Positions 34,070 to 44,963 of a stretch of DNA of 64,000 nucleotides are shown piece by piece; positions within the stretch are counted from its first letter, which is position 1, and each line of letters starts with the position of its first letter. This DNA comes from Vanessa cardui (Eukaryota; Arthropoda; Insecta; Lepidoptera; Nymphalidae). The notes beneath the pieces were generated by a model. It saw only the letters and a program-made list of their open reading frames with translations. It was not told where the DNA came from and did not search any database. The stretch is taken from positions 5,208,001-5,272,000 of the forward strand of contig NC_061143.1 of the NCBI RefSeq assembly GCF_905220365.1, given 5' to 3'. The position numbers and the translations under genes were made by a program.

Positions 34070-35375
34070 CCCCACCTTTGTTGAAGTTTACTTTTGGTTA
34101 TATAAAATACAAAGCAATACTATAATAAACTCAGAGGGAATTGTTCACCCAAATAGGCTTATCTCGAAAGCGCTACGTGTGAGTTAACCTTTAATTAAGA
34201 CTAATTGCGTTCTTCAAATGAAGAAAGCGGACGGATCGTGAACTGAATCTCGATTCTGACCACTCGGTGTATTTTATTCGCAATTAGCCTTGATTCAATC
34301 GATCGTTTGTTTCGTATAAATCGATTAATCCGATTATAAAAGTCGGACACGAACGCTATCGGAATAGCGATAGTTATTTTTTACGTTAATTGGTTTAAGG
34401 ATTATATGTACATTTCGCTTATATCGAATTGATTTTTCGATACATAACATTTGACCTAGAAATGGCATGATTTTATTAGTAACTAATTAATATTTGTTGC
34501 ATGGATCTGTGATGCTCTTGTTAATTAAATTATATGTATATCGGTTTTCGACCGCGACTCCGCTTGTGTATTAGCGACGGTCAAAAATTTAATAATACAA
34601 ACGTAGCCTATTTAGCGTAAGTTTTAGACCAAATATCATCAAATTTGTTACAGTCAGTCGTGAAAAGGTAATTAAGTTACTTTCGATTTATAATATTTAT
34701 AGATATACATTCTAAGCTATTTTGTTAATATCTAGGCTTTATGTTTACTTTTACTATATGTTTTGTTACTCACTAGGTATATGTATGGTATGGTATGTAT
34801 GGTAAGCTATGGGTGTTTACTACCATTATTATGTCGTCAGTACGACTTGCTGTCGCTGTGTTCCGGTTAGAATCTTAAGTAAGCCGTTTTAATTAGAGAT
34901 ACATAGTACTTATAAAAAATAAACATACATATTATATAATATTAGTATTCCATCTATGTTCAACTAATTCTATTATAACTACCAATAATCTTCTTATCGA
35001 AAACAGTCTTTGTTGCTCAAGCAATAAATGTCACTTCTCTAAATCCCTTTGAAATGGTACGACACTAAGTAAACAATTCGTCTTGAATCATATCGAGATC
35101 AAATTTAGAACCATCGCTCGAAGTTTCAGATTCGATACAGTTGTAACAGAAACGTGATCAGACTTCAGATTACAATATTACGATATAATTGTATTAAGCG
35201 CCCACTTTAAAGTAATACAAACGGGTTTAATGCGATTATAATTATTGGACCATATTCGCTAAAGTAATCCGTAATTTTAATAGAGGATGCTTGTTTTACA
35301 TTTAGATACAATAAGATATTCTTTGAAAAATAACTAGAATTTCTAATTTATTTGAATTATTATCAAAATGTAATT
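34070..35375. other. Unassigned; possible conserved non-coding patch
   Basis: The part 34,140-34,400 is less AT-rich and holds TAAT-core and ATCGAT words plus the short inverted repeat CGCTAT-CGGA-ATAGCG. A TATGTATGGTATGGTATGTA microsatellite lies near 34,785. No coding frame is recognised. Confidence 0.3.
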
Positions 35376-35660
35376 TATTCAGTAGGCTTTCACAAGCACT
35401 TTGATCGTCAATTTACATGAACTATTTTAAGTAAAGCAAGAAACTCAGTAGTTACTTTCTAAATAATCTTGTGTTTTTCAATGTTGTGTCTTTATTAAGT
35501 ATTCTTTTTTTACAAATGCCTTGAATTTATAAATCAGCAAAAACAAAAAGTTCTGCGGAATATTATTATAGATACCAGGCACCAAGGATTTATTGACTTA
35601 GCGGAGTTGACTATGTCGAACTTAGCGTTATAAGCTTATCCTTACGTCTCGTGTTCTATG
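35376..35660 (-). repeat. LINE-J 3' end, old copy
   Basis: It corresponds to the copy at 29,040 with many changes: GTAGGCTTTCACAAGCACTT, AAGAAACTCAGTAGTTACTT, TTCTGCGGAATATTATTATA and AGCGTTATAAGCTTATCCTT. Confidence 0.7.
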
Positions 35661-35782
35661 ACAGTGATCAATGTTTCTGCTATACCTATTGTTTGAATAT
35701 ATTATGTAAGAGTCACTACACAACCACCTGAGAAAAAAATTGAATAAGTGCGTGCTATATTAAGTAAACATTTATATTGTAT

Positions 35783-35978
35783 TAGTAGTCGCCCTCGGCT
35801 TCGCACGTATTTAAGGGTGGTTGTCACATGTGTTATGCAAAAAGTAATCTATATCCTTTCTTGGAGGTCATGTTTGCTGCAACAAATTTCATGAATTTTG
35901 GTTCAAGAGTTTGGTCATGAAAGAACGTCAGAGAGACAGACAGACAGAGTTACTTTCACATTTATAATATTAACAGGT
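35783..35978 (-). repeat. Small Helitron-type element, diverged
   Basis: TAGTCGCCCTCGGCTTCGCA lies at the 3' side and GACAGACAGACAGAGTTACT plus TCACATTTATAATATTAACA at the 5' side. The last bases are TTAG instead of CTAG. Same group as 5,757 and 19,096. Confidence 0.6.
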
Positions 35979-36077
35979 ACAGATAATCGGTTGTAATTGC
36001 TATCAGATATTAATAAATTTATTTTAAAAAGTTTGTTTTAAGAAAACCTTAAATAAAAACTGCTACTTGGAATTTTT

Positions 36078-36115
36078 TATGGTAGGTGGCAAACGAGCAG
36101 ACAGCTCATCTGATA
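36078..36115 (-). repeat. Fragment F, short reverse piece
   Basis: GGTAGGTGGCAAACGAGCAG followed by CTCATCTGAT resembles the complement of the fragment F end. Confidence 0.4.
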
Positions 36116-36627
36116 TTTTATATGACTGAAAAGACATTCAGCATTATGTTCCGACTTTAAAATATGTAAAACCCTTCTTTCAGCTGTATGGCACATACAA
36201 TTTAACCTTTTAATTTAGATCTTCAGTACAATACAGAGCTAAGAGAATTATACGGTAAGTAATTATTATTTTCTTGATACCTTTTGCAAACAAAAACTAA
36301 TACAATAAAATTTATTAAAAATATTATTTATATTTTTTTTACAGCCATCATCCTTTTTATCTCGACTTTTAATGACTTTGGCAATTTTAAATATAAGATT
36401 AAGATTCATCAAATGACATAATATACTGTTTCAACTCTAGCAGAAGTAAATCCAAACAATCAAACTGACAGCATATTGACGCCATGTCATTGGTCACGAG
36501 CTTGATTAATCTATGATATTCACTAGGGACATACAAAAAAAGAAGCGTTTTGAACGTCGACGGAACTGCTATGTTATCATAATTTCGGAAGTTAAATTAA
36601 CGTAGAAATAAATAGTTATTAATAATA
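36116..36627. other. Unassigned sequence
   Basis: AT-rich, with nothing recognised before the LTR. Confidence 0.3.
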
Positions 36628-36631
36628 AATA

Positions 36632-36994
36632 TGTCGGAGACGGTCATGAATACCTTAGCGAAACGAAGCGCGGCACGAATCCCGCGAGGCGGCAGCACTA
36701 TCGTTACTTCACTACGCGACTAACTTCGTGCTACGACGGAGCCTACTCGATGAAGGCGCTCAGAGACGACTCTCTTACGATTCCGCTCTCGTGAAGATCA
36801 GAACCTCTATCCTACGAACTGTCATTCGCTTCGTTGCCACGTGTGATACAGTGTGATACTGAATTAGTGTATTAAGTACTCTAAACGTAGAATAAACGTG
36901 TTTCTGTATTCGCGGTTTCTTATTTGCTCGAACACCCTAGTAATACGCCTCTATGATGCCTGACGATCGTACTGATGTCACTGTCGATCCGACA
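36632..36994. mobile_element. Solo LTR of an LTR retrotransposon
   Basis: The 363-bp block begins TGTCGGA and ends TCCGACA, a perfect 7-bp inverted pair with the TG...CA ends typical of LTRs. AATA occurs directly before and after it (36628-36631, 36995-36998), a 4-bp target duplication compatible with a Ty3/gypsy-type integrase. It is clearly richer in G+C than its flanks and holds AATAAA at 36891-36896, a possible polyadenylation signal. No internal coding region or second LTR is present, so it probably arose by LTR-LTR recombination. Confidence 0.78.
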
Positions 36995-37123
36995 AATATA
37001 TATTTATCAAGAACAGTTTGTTTATCTTTTTTCTACTCTCGATTCACAGAAATCTTCAAAACTTACTAGCTGTTATTACCCATATGTGACGAGTATACAA
37101 GGTCCTCATTATATATTTTAAAA

Positions 37124-37389
37124 CTAGCTGTGCCCACGACCTTGTACGCGTTTGAATTTAACAAAAAATATATATAGTCGTAGCCTAAGTTACTCCTCAT
37201 TGTATTTGTTATGTGCAAGTCAAAGTCCCATCAAAATCGGTGCAGCCGTTCCAGAGATTAGCCGGAACAAACAGACAGACAAAAATTGTAAAAAATGTTA
37301 TTTTGATAAATGCACCATGTATACATACTAAAGAGTAATAAAGGGCTATTTCAATATCACAGACAATCTAATTTTATTACATGTATAGA
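37124..37389 (-). mobile_element. Complete small Helitron-type element (266 bp)
   Basis: The minus strand starts TCTATACATGTAATAAAATT at 37389 after host A and ends CTAG at 37124 before host T. It matches the 273-bp element at 33,039 over its length. No coding capacity. Confidence 0.85.
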
Positions 37390-37430
37390 TTTTAACTTAA
37401 GTCTATTAACATTAGCGGATCAGTGAAAGT

Positions 37431-37582
37431 CTCAATAAGTTCTCACTCATCAGATATTCTAGCGCCAAACGACAGTACTTTTGTATCTGTTGTATGCGTT
37501 CCGGTTTGTAGATTGTGTGCTACAGGCACAATGGACATAACACCTTAGCTCCCAAGATTGATGGCGCATTGTCGATGTATAT
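37431..37582 (+). repeat. Family B repeat, partial
   Basis: CTCACTCATCAGATATTCTA through CCGGTTTG, ACAGGCACAATGGACATAAC and GATTGATGGCGCATTG; both ends lost. Confidence 0.65.
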
Positions 37583-37845
37583 AAAGGAATTTAAAATCCA
37601 AGGAATTGTCGTCAGTCTTTTGTATATTATTGTATTATTTTGAATTTAGTAGTTAAATATGCTTGAAGATTTTTTATTCTCGACAGCCTTTCAGCCAGTG
37701 GTGGACAGATAGATATCTCAATAATTACCTATCTTTAAACTGAAGAGTATTTACATGAAACCGTTATTAACCGATAGATGCCATTCCTGCAGTACAGGGC
37801 GTTCAAGAACTCGTATGTAAACTATCAAAAGACCCCTTTATTATT

Positions 37846-38108
37846 TGGTAGATACCACCCACTCATCAGTTATTCTACCGCCAAATAACAGTACTCAGTA
37901 TTGTTGTGTTCCGGTTTGAAGGGTGAGTGAACCAGTGGGCACAAGGGACGGCACAAGGGACGTAACATCTCAGTTCCCAAGGTTGGTGGCACATTGACGA
38001 TGTAAGGAATAGTTAATATTTCTTACAGTGTCATTGTCTATGGGTGATGGTGACCACTTACCATTAGGTGGCCCATATGCTCGTCCGCCAACCTATACCA
38101 TAAAAAAA
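37846..38108 (+). repeat. Family B repeat, good copy
   Basis: From GATACCACCCACTCATCAGT through CCGGTTTGAAGGGTGAGTGA, AAGGTTGGTGGCACATTGAC, TGGGTGATGGTGACCACTTA and GCTCGTCCGCCAACCTATAC to an A-run. A small duplication (GGCACAAGGGACGGCACAAG) is private to this copy. Confidence 0.8.
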
Positions 38109-38524
38109 TCCGTAACGTTTAAGAGACTAAAACTCGATGTGATGTGATGCTGTAATGTGATTGAATTTTATTTCTTCAGTGCTGTACGTAGTCTAAGAGA
38201 CCCCGTATTCAGTAGGCGCACCATGGTATTGTGCTTAGAAAATATTTATCACTTTTCTACAATATGTCAATAATAGCCTCACCGGAATGGAGACAATACA
38301 AGGCGTAGTCAAGTATACCTTATAATGTTTATATAAAACCCATGACATGTATAACTTTTTAATGTTCAAGCTGATTGAAAACAACTGTTTATTAAATGTA
38401 TTGTTTTGAATTGAAATCAGTAAAATTAGTTTAGTAAGCAATAGAAATTATTGGTATCAGTAGAGCTATTTTGTACGTGAACGGCAGAAATTAATATGCA
38501 ACGTTGACTATAATAAATAAAGTC
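38109..38524. other. Unassigned sequence
   Basis: No repeat or coding signal recognised. Confidence 0.3.
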
Positions 38525-38785
38525 TTATAGGATACGCGAATCGAAATAGCGTATCACAGTAAAACGGTTTTCAACGTTTTCCCGGTTCAGATACGAAGTT
38601 AGTTGTAGCAGAAAAGCACTGTAAGCACATAATAAATTTATATAAAGTAACAATCCCACACTCCCACAGTTGACTAAGGCCTGCTCTCCTATTTGGGTGG
38701 AATGTCTTAGAGCTTGATGCTCCATTGCGGGATGATGGATAGACGAGGCAGATTCTCATCCAACAAATGCAGGTTTTCTAACTTT
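38525..38785 (-). repeat. Old composite repeat, second copy
   Basis: AATCGAAATAGCGTATC and CGGTTTTCAACGTTTT match 4,395-4,460. The right part (38,655-38,785) follows the family S outline in reverse (ACTAAGGCCTGCTCTCCTAT, CAAATGCAGGTTTTCTAAC) but is much diverged. Confidence 0.45.
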
Positions 38786-39027
38786 ATTGTTATATTCGTC
38801 GTGATTTTATTATTATTATTAACAATTTTGTTATAGTCATTTAGTATATTCTCAAACGCTGTTAATATATTTTATGGTGTTATATACAAAATAACTGCGT
38901 TCCAAACAGCTATCCCAAGAAACCTTTATTCTTTTATTGACTTGATTATGTTGTTGACATTTTATGGCTTAGTAATAATTGTATATAATTATACGTGTAA
39001 TTATACCCTAAATTAGTATATACTAGC

Positions 39028-40407
39028 TATACCCGCCCGCTTCGCTGGGCATTAGTCAAAGAAAAATATTTTTTTAATTTTTCATTTTGTAATTAATTAT
39101 TGACACAATGATTTGTACATTGTCATCAAGAAATATGTGAGATCTAATCAAATACTTAAAATTATTTCATTTAATATTCGTCAATGATGTCCTCGATAGG
39201 CTGCAGATTGGTCATAGTACCCATAAACTTATTTTTTAAGATCATATCTTCTTTTTTTTGAATCCGGAAACAGATATGATTTATGAGAATATTTTTGTTG
39301 GTGTAATCTCTTTGGTGTTTGGCTCGAAGTTTTGATTGGTTGCATCGAATGTATGTAGTTTAATCGTTCGTTCTCGACCATAGCGTACATGTCAACAATG
39401 AATTGTTAAAACAGTTGACGATACTTCAGAATATGGTTAGATTGATTATCTCTACTTATACGATACGCATAAAAATCAAACTCTTCGATGTCACAGAGCC
39501 AGTCGTGAGATTATTTTGATACAGTCCGAGATGATATCCATCTTCTGCTCGCATAATCATAATTGGATAATCGTAATCGACACCTTGATTGTTTTTATGT
39601 CGCTTAGTGATAACAATACCTCGTTTTGTAATTTATGTACCGACAATTACAGCTGTGACTTCAGGAGCTATGGAAGCTTTAATACGCCTTTTATGCTTTG
39701 CGTTCTATCTGCATTGATAATTACTTTGAATCATTTGTTGTTTCATTTTTTAGAGCAGTTTTAGGCATAATCCTAAATTTAGCGATTATTTCTCGATTAG
39801 TTATGGTACTGAACATGCATCGAAGATCAATCTTTTTCTACGTTGTCCGTGAAATAAATGTCCAGAAATTGGGGATTTTATTTAGATACTGGAAGAAGTG
39901 AACTAATCATATGATACACTTTAAACGTAGACGCGAAATTATCGTGTTGTACAATATTTGTTACTCTAAAAGATGTCATTTAAAAGCATGAATTGTAATT
40001 TCTAATATACTGAAGGAAATGTTAAGACTCCTTAATAGTTCCCGTAACGTAGGTAAGAAGAGGTTCTGGTGATTCAAACAGTTGTGGTAAATACATTTTA
40101 CCAGTAGAGTAACATATACCAGCAGTTTATTTAGTGTGACAATACGGGCATACTATATTCATTGAACCAATGATCACATCGGGATTCATCTTGTTATCAT
40201 AACCTATAACATAATTGAAGGCTGATTTATTGAGACTGGTTCTAGTTCTTGACTTAGTCTTTTTTAATCATTCATCATCCAGTAATTGGGCTTGTCAGGT
40301 TTATCAGTATCTCTTTATTAAGATGCTTGTTCGAAGATCTGGAACTTGATCAGTTCGTTGACTAACTGTTTTGGCAGCACTTAAAGTAGAAATTCGGATT
40401 CTATTTG
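39028..40407 (-). pseudogene. Old Helitron Rep remnant with CTAG end
   Basis: A CTAG at 39028-39031 followed by TATACCCGCCCGCTTCGC is a Helitron-type 3' end on the minus strand. To its right, translated pieces in shifting frames follow the Rep order seen at 25-27 kb: RIRISTLSAAKTVSQRTDQ, FNYVIGYDNKMNPDVIIGSM, CPYCH, LFESPEPLLTYVTGT, YIRNYNSCF, KVYHMISSLLPV, then FDFYAYRISRDNQ, VDMYAMVENERLNYI and a short C-terminal tail. Many stops and shifts are present. The nuclease and helicase domains are missing, so this too is an internally deleted copy, clearly older than the one at 24,875. Its 5' end is not certain. Confidence 0.75.
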
Positions 40408-40910
40408 TTTTCAACCGACTTCCAAAAGGAGGAGGTTATCAATTCGTCTGTATTTTTTTTTTTTTTTTTTTTATGTTTGTTACCTCATAACTTTTCACTG
40501 GGTGGACCGATTTTGATAATTTTTTTTTTGTTTGAAAGGTAGTGCTTCCCGTGGGGTCCCATTTTTTTTATTTTTTTTTCCAATGATGGGATCCATGTGA
40601 AAACGACATAAGTCTTAAATTTGCATTATGTATATGCGCGACAAGTAGGTGAATAACTGAAAATCACGTTAACCAATTTTGATAATTCTTTTTTTATTAT
40701 AAAATATATACTTCAAGGGTAATTTGGTGAAAGTTTGGTAAGGTTCTGAGCACAGGATCCATGACAAAATAACGGAACGGAAGGGAACGGAACAACTCTG
40801 AGGAGCACGTTAGCAATACTCGGTCGAATCTTTTATTTATAGGTTATTTGGATATTTGAGTCACCTTCCGTAATGTGGTTATGTTTATGTAATTATCATA
40901 GTCGAATATT
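40408..40910. repeat. Dispersed repeat beginning CAACCGACTTCCAAAAGG
   Basis: The start CAACCGACTTCCAAAAGGAG, a long T-run (40,453-40,472), ACTTTTCACTGGGTGGACCG and CTTCCCGTGGGGTCCCA form a sequence I know as widespread in lepidopteran DNA, family uncertain. A fragment lies at 24,512 and a related ACCGACTTCAAACAAAAC at 41,550. Confidence 0.45.
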
Positions 40911-40918
40911 ATAATCAA

Positions 40919-41168
40919 CTAGCTACCCACCCCGGCTTCGCACGGGTGCAATACTGATACTAAATATACTACAGAATTTGTTTATATACGACATCACATC
41001 GCAAACTTCTAAAATTATCAGTGTTTATTTACTATATTGTTCATGTATTATATACACAAACCTTCCCCTTGAATCACACTATCTTTTAAAAAAAAACGCA
41101 TCAAAATCCGTTGCGTAGATTTAAAGATATAGACAGAGAAAGCGACTTTGTTTTATACTATGTAGTGA
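40919..41168 (-). mobile_element. Complete small Helitron-type element (250 bp)
   Basis: The minus strand begins TCACTACATAGTATAAAACA at 41168 after host A and ends CTAG at 40919 before host T. Inner blocks CCGGCTTCGCACGGGTGCAA and GCATCAAAATCCGTTGCGTA are shared with 54,725 and, inverted, with 31,662. Confidence 0.82.
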
Positions 41169-41521
41169 TGGAACTCCTATACGGCTCGCAGTTAGGGTGC
41201 GATATGGGGCAGAATTTCTTACTATCTTTAATCAAATTTTGTGTATGTGATGTGATGTCATATGATGTACGAAATATAGTTGGTCTTTTTCAAAGTTTTT
41301 TTGCTTAGTTCGATTACAGCTCTTTCGAGGGATCCTCGTAGTTTACGCCGCGTGACGTATAAAATCCGCATTTTCGAAAGTCTATTTTTGCTTTATTCGC
41401 TAGTTTCCTTTGTAATTGTCCTCGAAGTAGTTTCTGAATCATATAAACGGAACCCTTAATCTATCCATATTAAAAAAAATTAGTTAGTCTACATCAGCTT
41501 CACTTAAAATAAAAAAATAAA
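41169..41521. other. Unassigned sequence
   Basis: TTTACGCCGCGTGACGTATA near 41,342 is less AT-rich; nothing else is recognised. Confidence 0.3.
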
Positions 41522-41712
41522 TAAAAATTTTAACAAAAAGAAAAACCGACTTCAAACAAAACACTATTTTAAAACAAATGAATATGCACGAAAAAGTAAT
41601 AAAAATAATTGCGTATTCAACATATTTTTTAGAGTCTTCCTAAGTTAAATGAAATGAAAAATATTAGACTACTTAAAAGTCGATTAACGATTATATCATG
41701 TAGTTATAGTTA
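41522..41712 (-). repeat. Dispersed block, inverted copy of 10,505-10,690
   Basis: The reverse complement matches 10,505-10,690 over its whole length with scattered differences. Here it borders the inverted repeat at 41,710. Confidence 0.65.
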
Positions 41713-41921
41713 TTGGTATATTTGGAGCCGGTGTCAGCCACGGTGCCCTTGCCCCAACAATCAAAAGAAAGAAGCGATACGAGCCCCTTGATTGATCCAG
41801 TATATTATTGTGTAATGGGTAATTTGTAAAAAACATATTTGTTAAAGTATTCTCGTATTGTTTTTTGATAGATATACTGTAGGGTTTTATTGGCTGACAC
41901 CGACTCCAAATATAACAATAA
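41710..41921. repeat. Inverted repeat, 31-bp arms, 29 of 31 matching
   Basis: Arms lie at 41710-41740 (containing TATTTGGAGCCGGTGTCAGC) and 41891-41921 (containing GCTGACACCGACTCCAAATA). The spacer is 150 bp. The low divergence between arms stands out against the worn surroundings. Confidence 0.85.
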
Positions 41922-42349
41922 TTTTATTTAAACGTATTTCTTGTTGGTGTGTTGTTTCCGTAGCTCTTTTGGATGACGCATATATTGTTGATATTCCGAT
42001 CTTTTGTTTCTTCAATGGCATGGTGGTTTCTATTTACATAAATAAGTTTTTTTTTTTTGGTTATGTGTCTTACGTTTACATTTTATACTAAAGATTCATT
42101 GTTATTGGAGTTATGAGTATACTTACCAATTATGATTACTGTTTACTTTCTTATAATCAAAACAGCTAATCACTTCTTCCCATATATGTAATTTATAATA
42201 ATTATCTCATTTTAAAATAACAATTATTATAGTTGTGATTATTTTTTGTTTATTGGCATATGACGGAAATTAAGTCAGTTGCTATGCTTTTTGAATGGAT
42301 TTTCATTTTATATTTTATATTTTATAATTATCGGTTGATCGGAATATAA
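41922..42349. other. Unassigned sequence
   Basis: AT-rich with a T-run at 42,048-42,059. It probably belongs to the same composite as the inverted repeat but cannot be assigned. Confidence 0.25.
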
Positions 42350-42527
42350 GTGCATAGTGATACACGTAAGGACCATCTGTAGGTTATTTTTAATGATACG
42401 GATGAAATAATTACTTTCTCCATAAAACAATAGATAAACATACCAATTTTCATAATGATCGATCAAATAGTTTCTGAGTTTATCGATGACACAAACACAA
42501 ACACATCCTTACTTTTGTATGTATAGA
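42350..42527 (-). repeat. Helitron-type 5' portion
   Basis: On the minus strand it begins TCTATACATACAAAAGTAAG at 42527 after host A. The remainder (AATTTTCATAATGATCGATC on the plus strand) has the layout of these 5' regions. No 3' end is found. Confidence 0.45.
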
Positions 42528-43138
42528 TAGCCTATGATTTGCGCAAGTACATATTTTACCTGTATGCCAATTTTTATAAAGATTCAGACACACAAAAATT
42601 TTCAAAAATGGTAAAAATTAAGTCAGTCAAAGAACACATGACGAATTACGACAAAAATAAGTGTACAGACAGACTCTAGAGATTTATATAATATTTTAGA
42701 TTTAGTACTCACGTGCAATAGCTTTATTATTATCTTATTTTATGTATAACTTTGGTGTTTCTATACCGATTTCTATGATTTTTTTTATGGAATAGTTAAT
42801 AATGTAAACTTTTGTAATTTGGGATGATTGAGAGTGTTATAAACATAGGAGTAGACAAATATTATCAGAAAGCTTCGAACTACTAAGCTATTGCTATACA
42901 CGTGTTATTGTGAGTCAACCATAAAAGATAGACATAGGCTGTCATAGGATATTTTTTGTATAATTTTAAGGAGAACATTTCCGTAATACATGATTTCTGT
43001 GTAGCTTTAACCATTAAGGCTAAACACGCGACGGAAGCTTAAAATATGGGGTAACTTTCCCGTTTTTCAGACATTTCCCTTCAGTGCTCTGCTCCTGTGG
43101 ACTTTAGCGTGATGAAAAGTATACTATAACCAGCTCAG

Positions 43139-43352
43139 GAGTATGAAAAATAATTGTACCAAGTTTCGTTAAAATCCGTCTAGTAGTTTTTGTTTCTATA
43201 ACGGTTATATGGACAGACAGACAGACAGACAAAAATTTTACTGATTGCATTTTTGCCATCAGTATCGACCCCTGATCAGCCCCTGATAGTTATATTGTAA
43301 AAATATTCCATGTACAGAATTGACCTCCCTACAGATTTATTATAAGTATAGA
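43139..43352 (-). repeat. Helitron-type 5' portion
   Basis: On the minus strand it begins TCTATACTTATAATAAATCT at 43352 after host A, followed by GTCAATTCTGTACATGGAA and a GACAGACAGACAGACAAAAA (plus strand) stretch. It may be the 5' end belonging to the Helitron remnant whose 3' end is at 39,028, but intervening insertions prevent proof. Confidence 0.55.
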
Positions 43353-44242
43353 TATAGATTATTCTCGAAAATATGTTAAATAATATATTGCACGTCATTA
43401 GTACAGCATCAATGACTGAAACTGTGTTGATTACGCCCAACGGATCGTATATTAATTTATCGGATTATAAAATTCATTGACATAAAAGGAACTATATTGG
43501 ACCAAATAATTTTGAGAATATTTAATATATTCATTAAGGATTAAAATCAATGTAGATATGCAGCTGTGATATAAACTATTAAATACCTATTTGATGTACG
43601 TGATAATATTGACAAATATTGAATGCTGATTTATCGCTTAGAATATTATGAAATCCTAATCAATTAATTATGTAGTTGGAAATTAAATCAGTATGCCGTT
43701 AATTTAATTAACATTTGACAGTATAGCCGAGAGGAAATATATTCATCAAACTGTTGTCCTATATTTGACACTAAGAAAAAAAAACTAAGAATTAAAGTAA
43801 CAATACACGAACATTTGTACTTCTATCCGTATCGAAGATGCATCTAGCAAGATTCGTTGTAAACACAATTGCTTATCGTGGCTAAATATGCCGATCACGT
43901 CGCCAAAGATATGTTCATATTTTATGCAAATAGTAGATAATGGACTGAACGTATTGGACTCTTCAAGAAAACTTCAATATATCCAAAACAATTTGCCTTT
44001 TAATATTTGTACACTTTTACTTACATTTTTACTACTTTTACACATGAGTTTAAATTTCGAAACGCGAAAGTCACAAAACACATGTCATCGTACTATTAAA
44101 AAGAGATGCTAGATTGTACCCTATGCGTTCAGAAATTAAGGTCAAGAAAGCAACTTGACTATAATTATGTTCAGCCTCAAAATATTGGGTTCACATCATG
44201 AAAATTAAAACCACAACTATGACCATTTCACGTATTTAATTA
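43353..44242. other. Unassigned sequence
   Basis: No repeat or coding signal recognised; the 74-codon frame at 43,888-44,112 resembles no family. Confidence 0.3.
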
Positions 44243-44397
44243 TGCAATTCATATTGTTCTCAACGGTAAAGGAAATTCTTAGTCATGAGGAAACCTGCAT
44301 GACTCTGATGAAGTGTGATGAAGCTGACTCCAAACTGACTAACTCTTTCTAACTAGAGGAGGTCTTCTCTTAAAAGTGGGACTTTAATTTTGGTGTC
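44243..44397 (+). repeat. Family S SINE, old 3' part
   Basis: CTCAACGGTAAAGGAAATTC, ATGAGGAAACCTGCATGACT and AGAGGAGGTCTTCTCTTAAA are remnants of the body; the head is lost. Confidence 0.5.
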
Positions 44398-44717
44398 CAC
44401 ATTGAATAACTTACTTACTTATATAATTGTTTCTTTTTCTTGAGCAATTGTTAAATTTTGGGTCAACAAAAACAAAACGAATCTTTTGAATATATTATTC
44501 ATAGTCATATCTTACTCTGAAACCATATTTCTATGAGAAATAACTATAATTGATTACGAGGAACGAACCTAATCCCAGTCTCTATTTGAACTAATAGCGG
44601 CAGTTTGAGCGCAAGTTGGAAACTGTTCACTATCGATGGATTTAGTTTAAATAATAACTGCATTTAATTTAGATTAGGTATACATTTGGTTCATGGTACA
44701 TTTGGTATATATTGGAA

Positions 44718-44963
44718 TGACTCGAGATGACCGAGTGGCGGAATTACGAAAATCTGATTGAAGTATGCGTATTCAAACTTAATAATCCTTTGAAGTTGAA
44801 TTTGCTTTATTGGTGCTTAGAATTTATCTCATGAAGCAAAGCATTGCAAGGAAAGTTGTACATGATAATCTGTGCAAATATCCACTGACCCACAATTGAG
44901 GAGAGTGATGCAAGAAACCCAAAACCGTCTTCTCAAGTCAGAATAAGCCTTTTTAGCTGCGAG
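44718..44963 (+). repeat. Family S SINE, old copy split by a hAT-type element
   Basis: GACTCGAGATGACCGAGTGG is the head; the B box and body are much changed (ATTTATCTCATGAAGCAAAG, AGTCAGAATAAGCC). Its 3' end is interrupted at GCTGCGAG by the element starting at 44,964. Confidence 0.6.
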
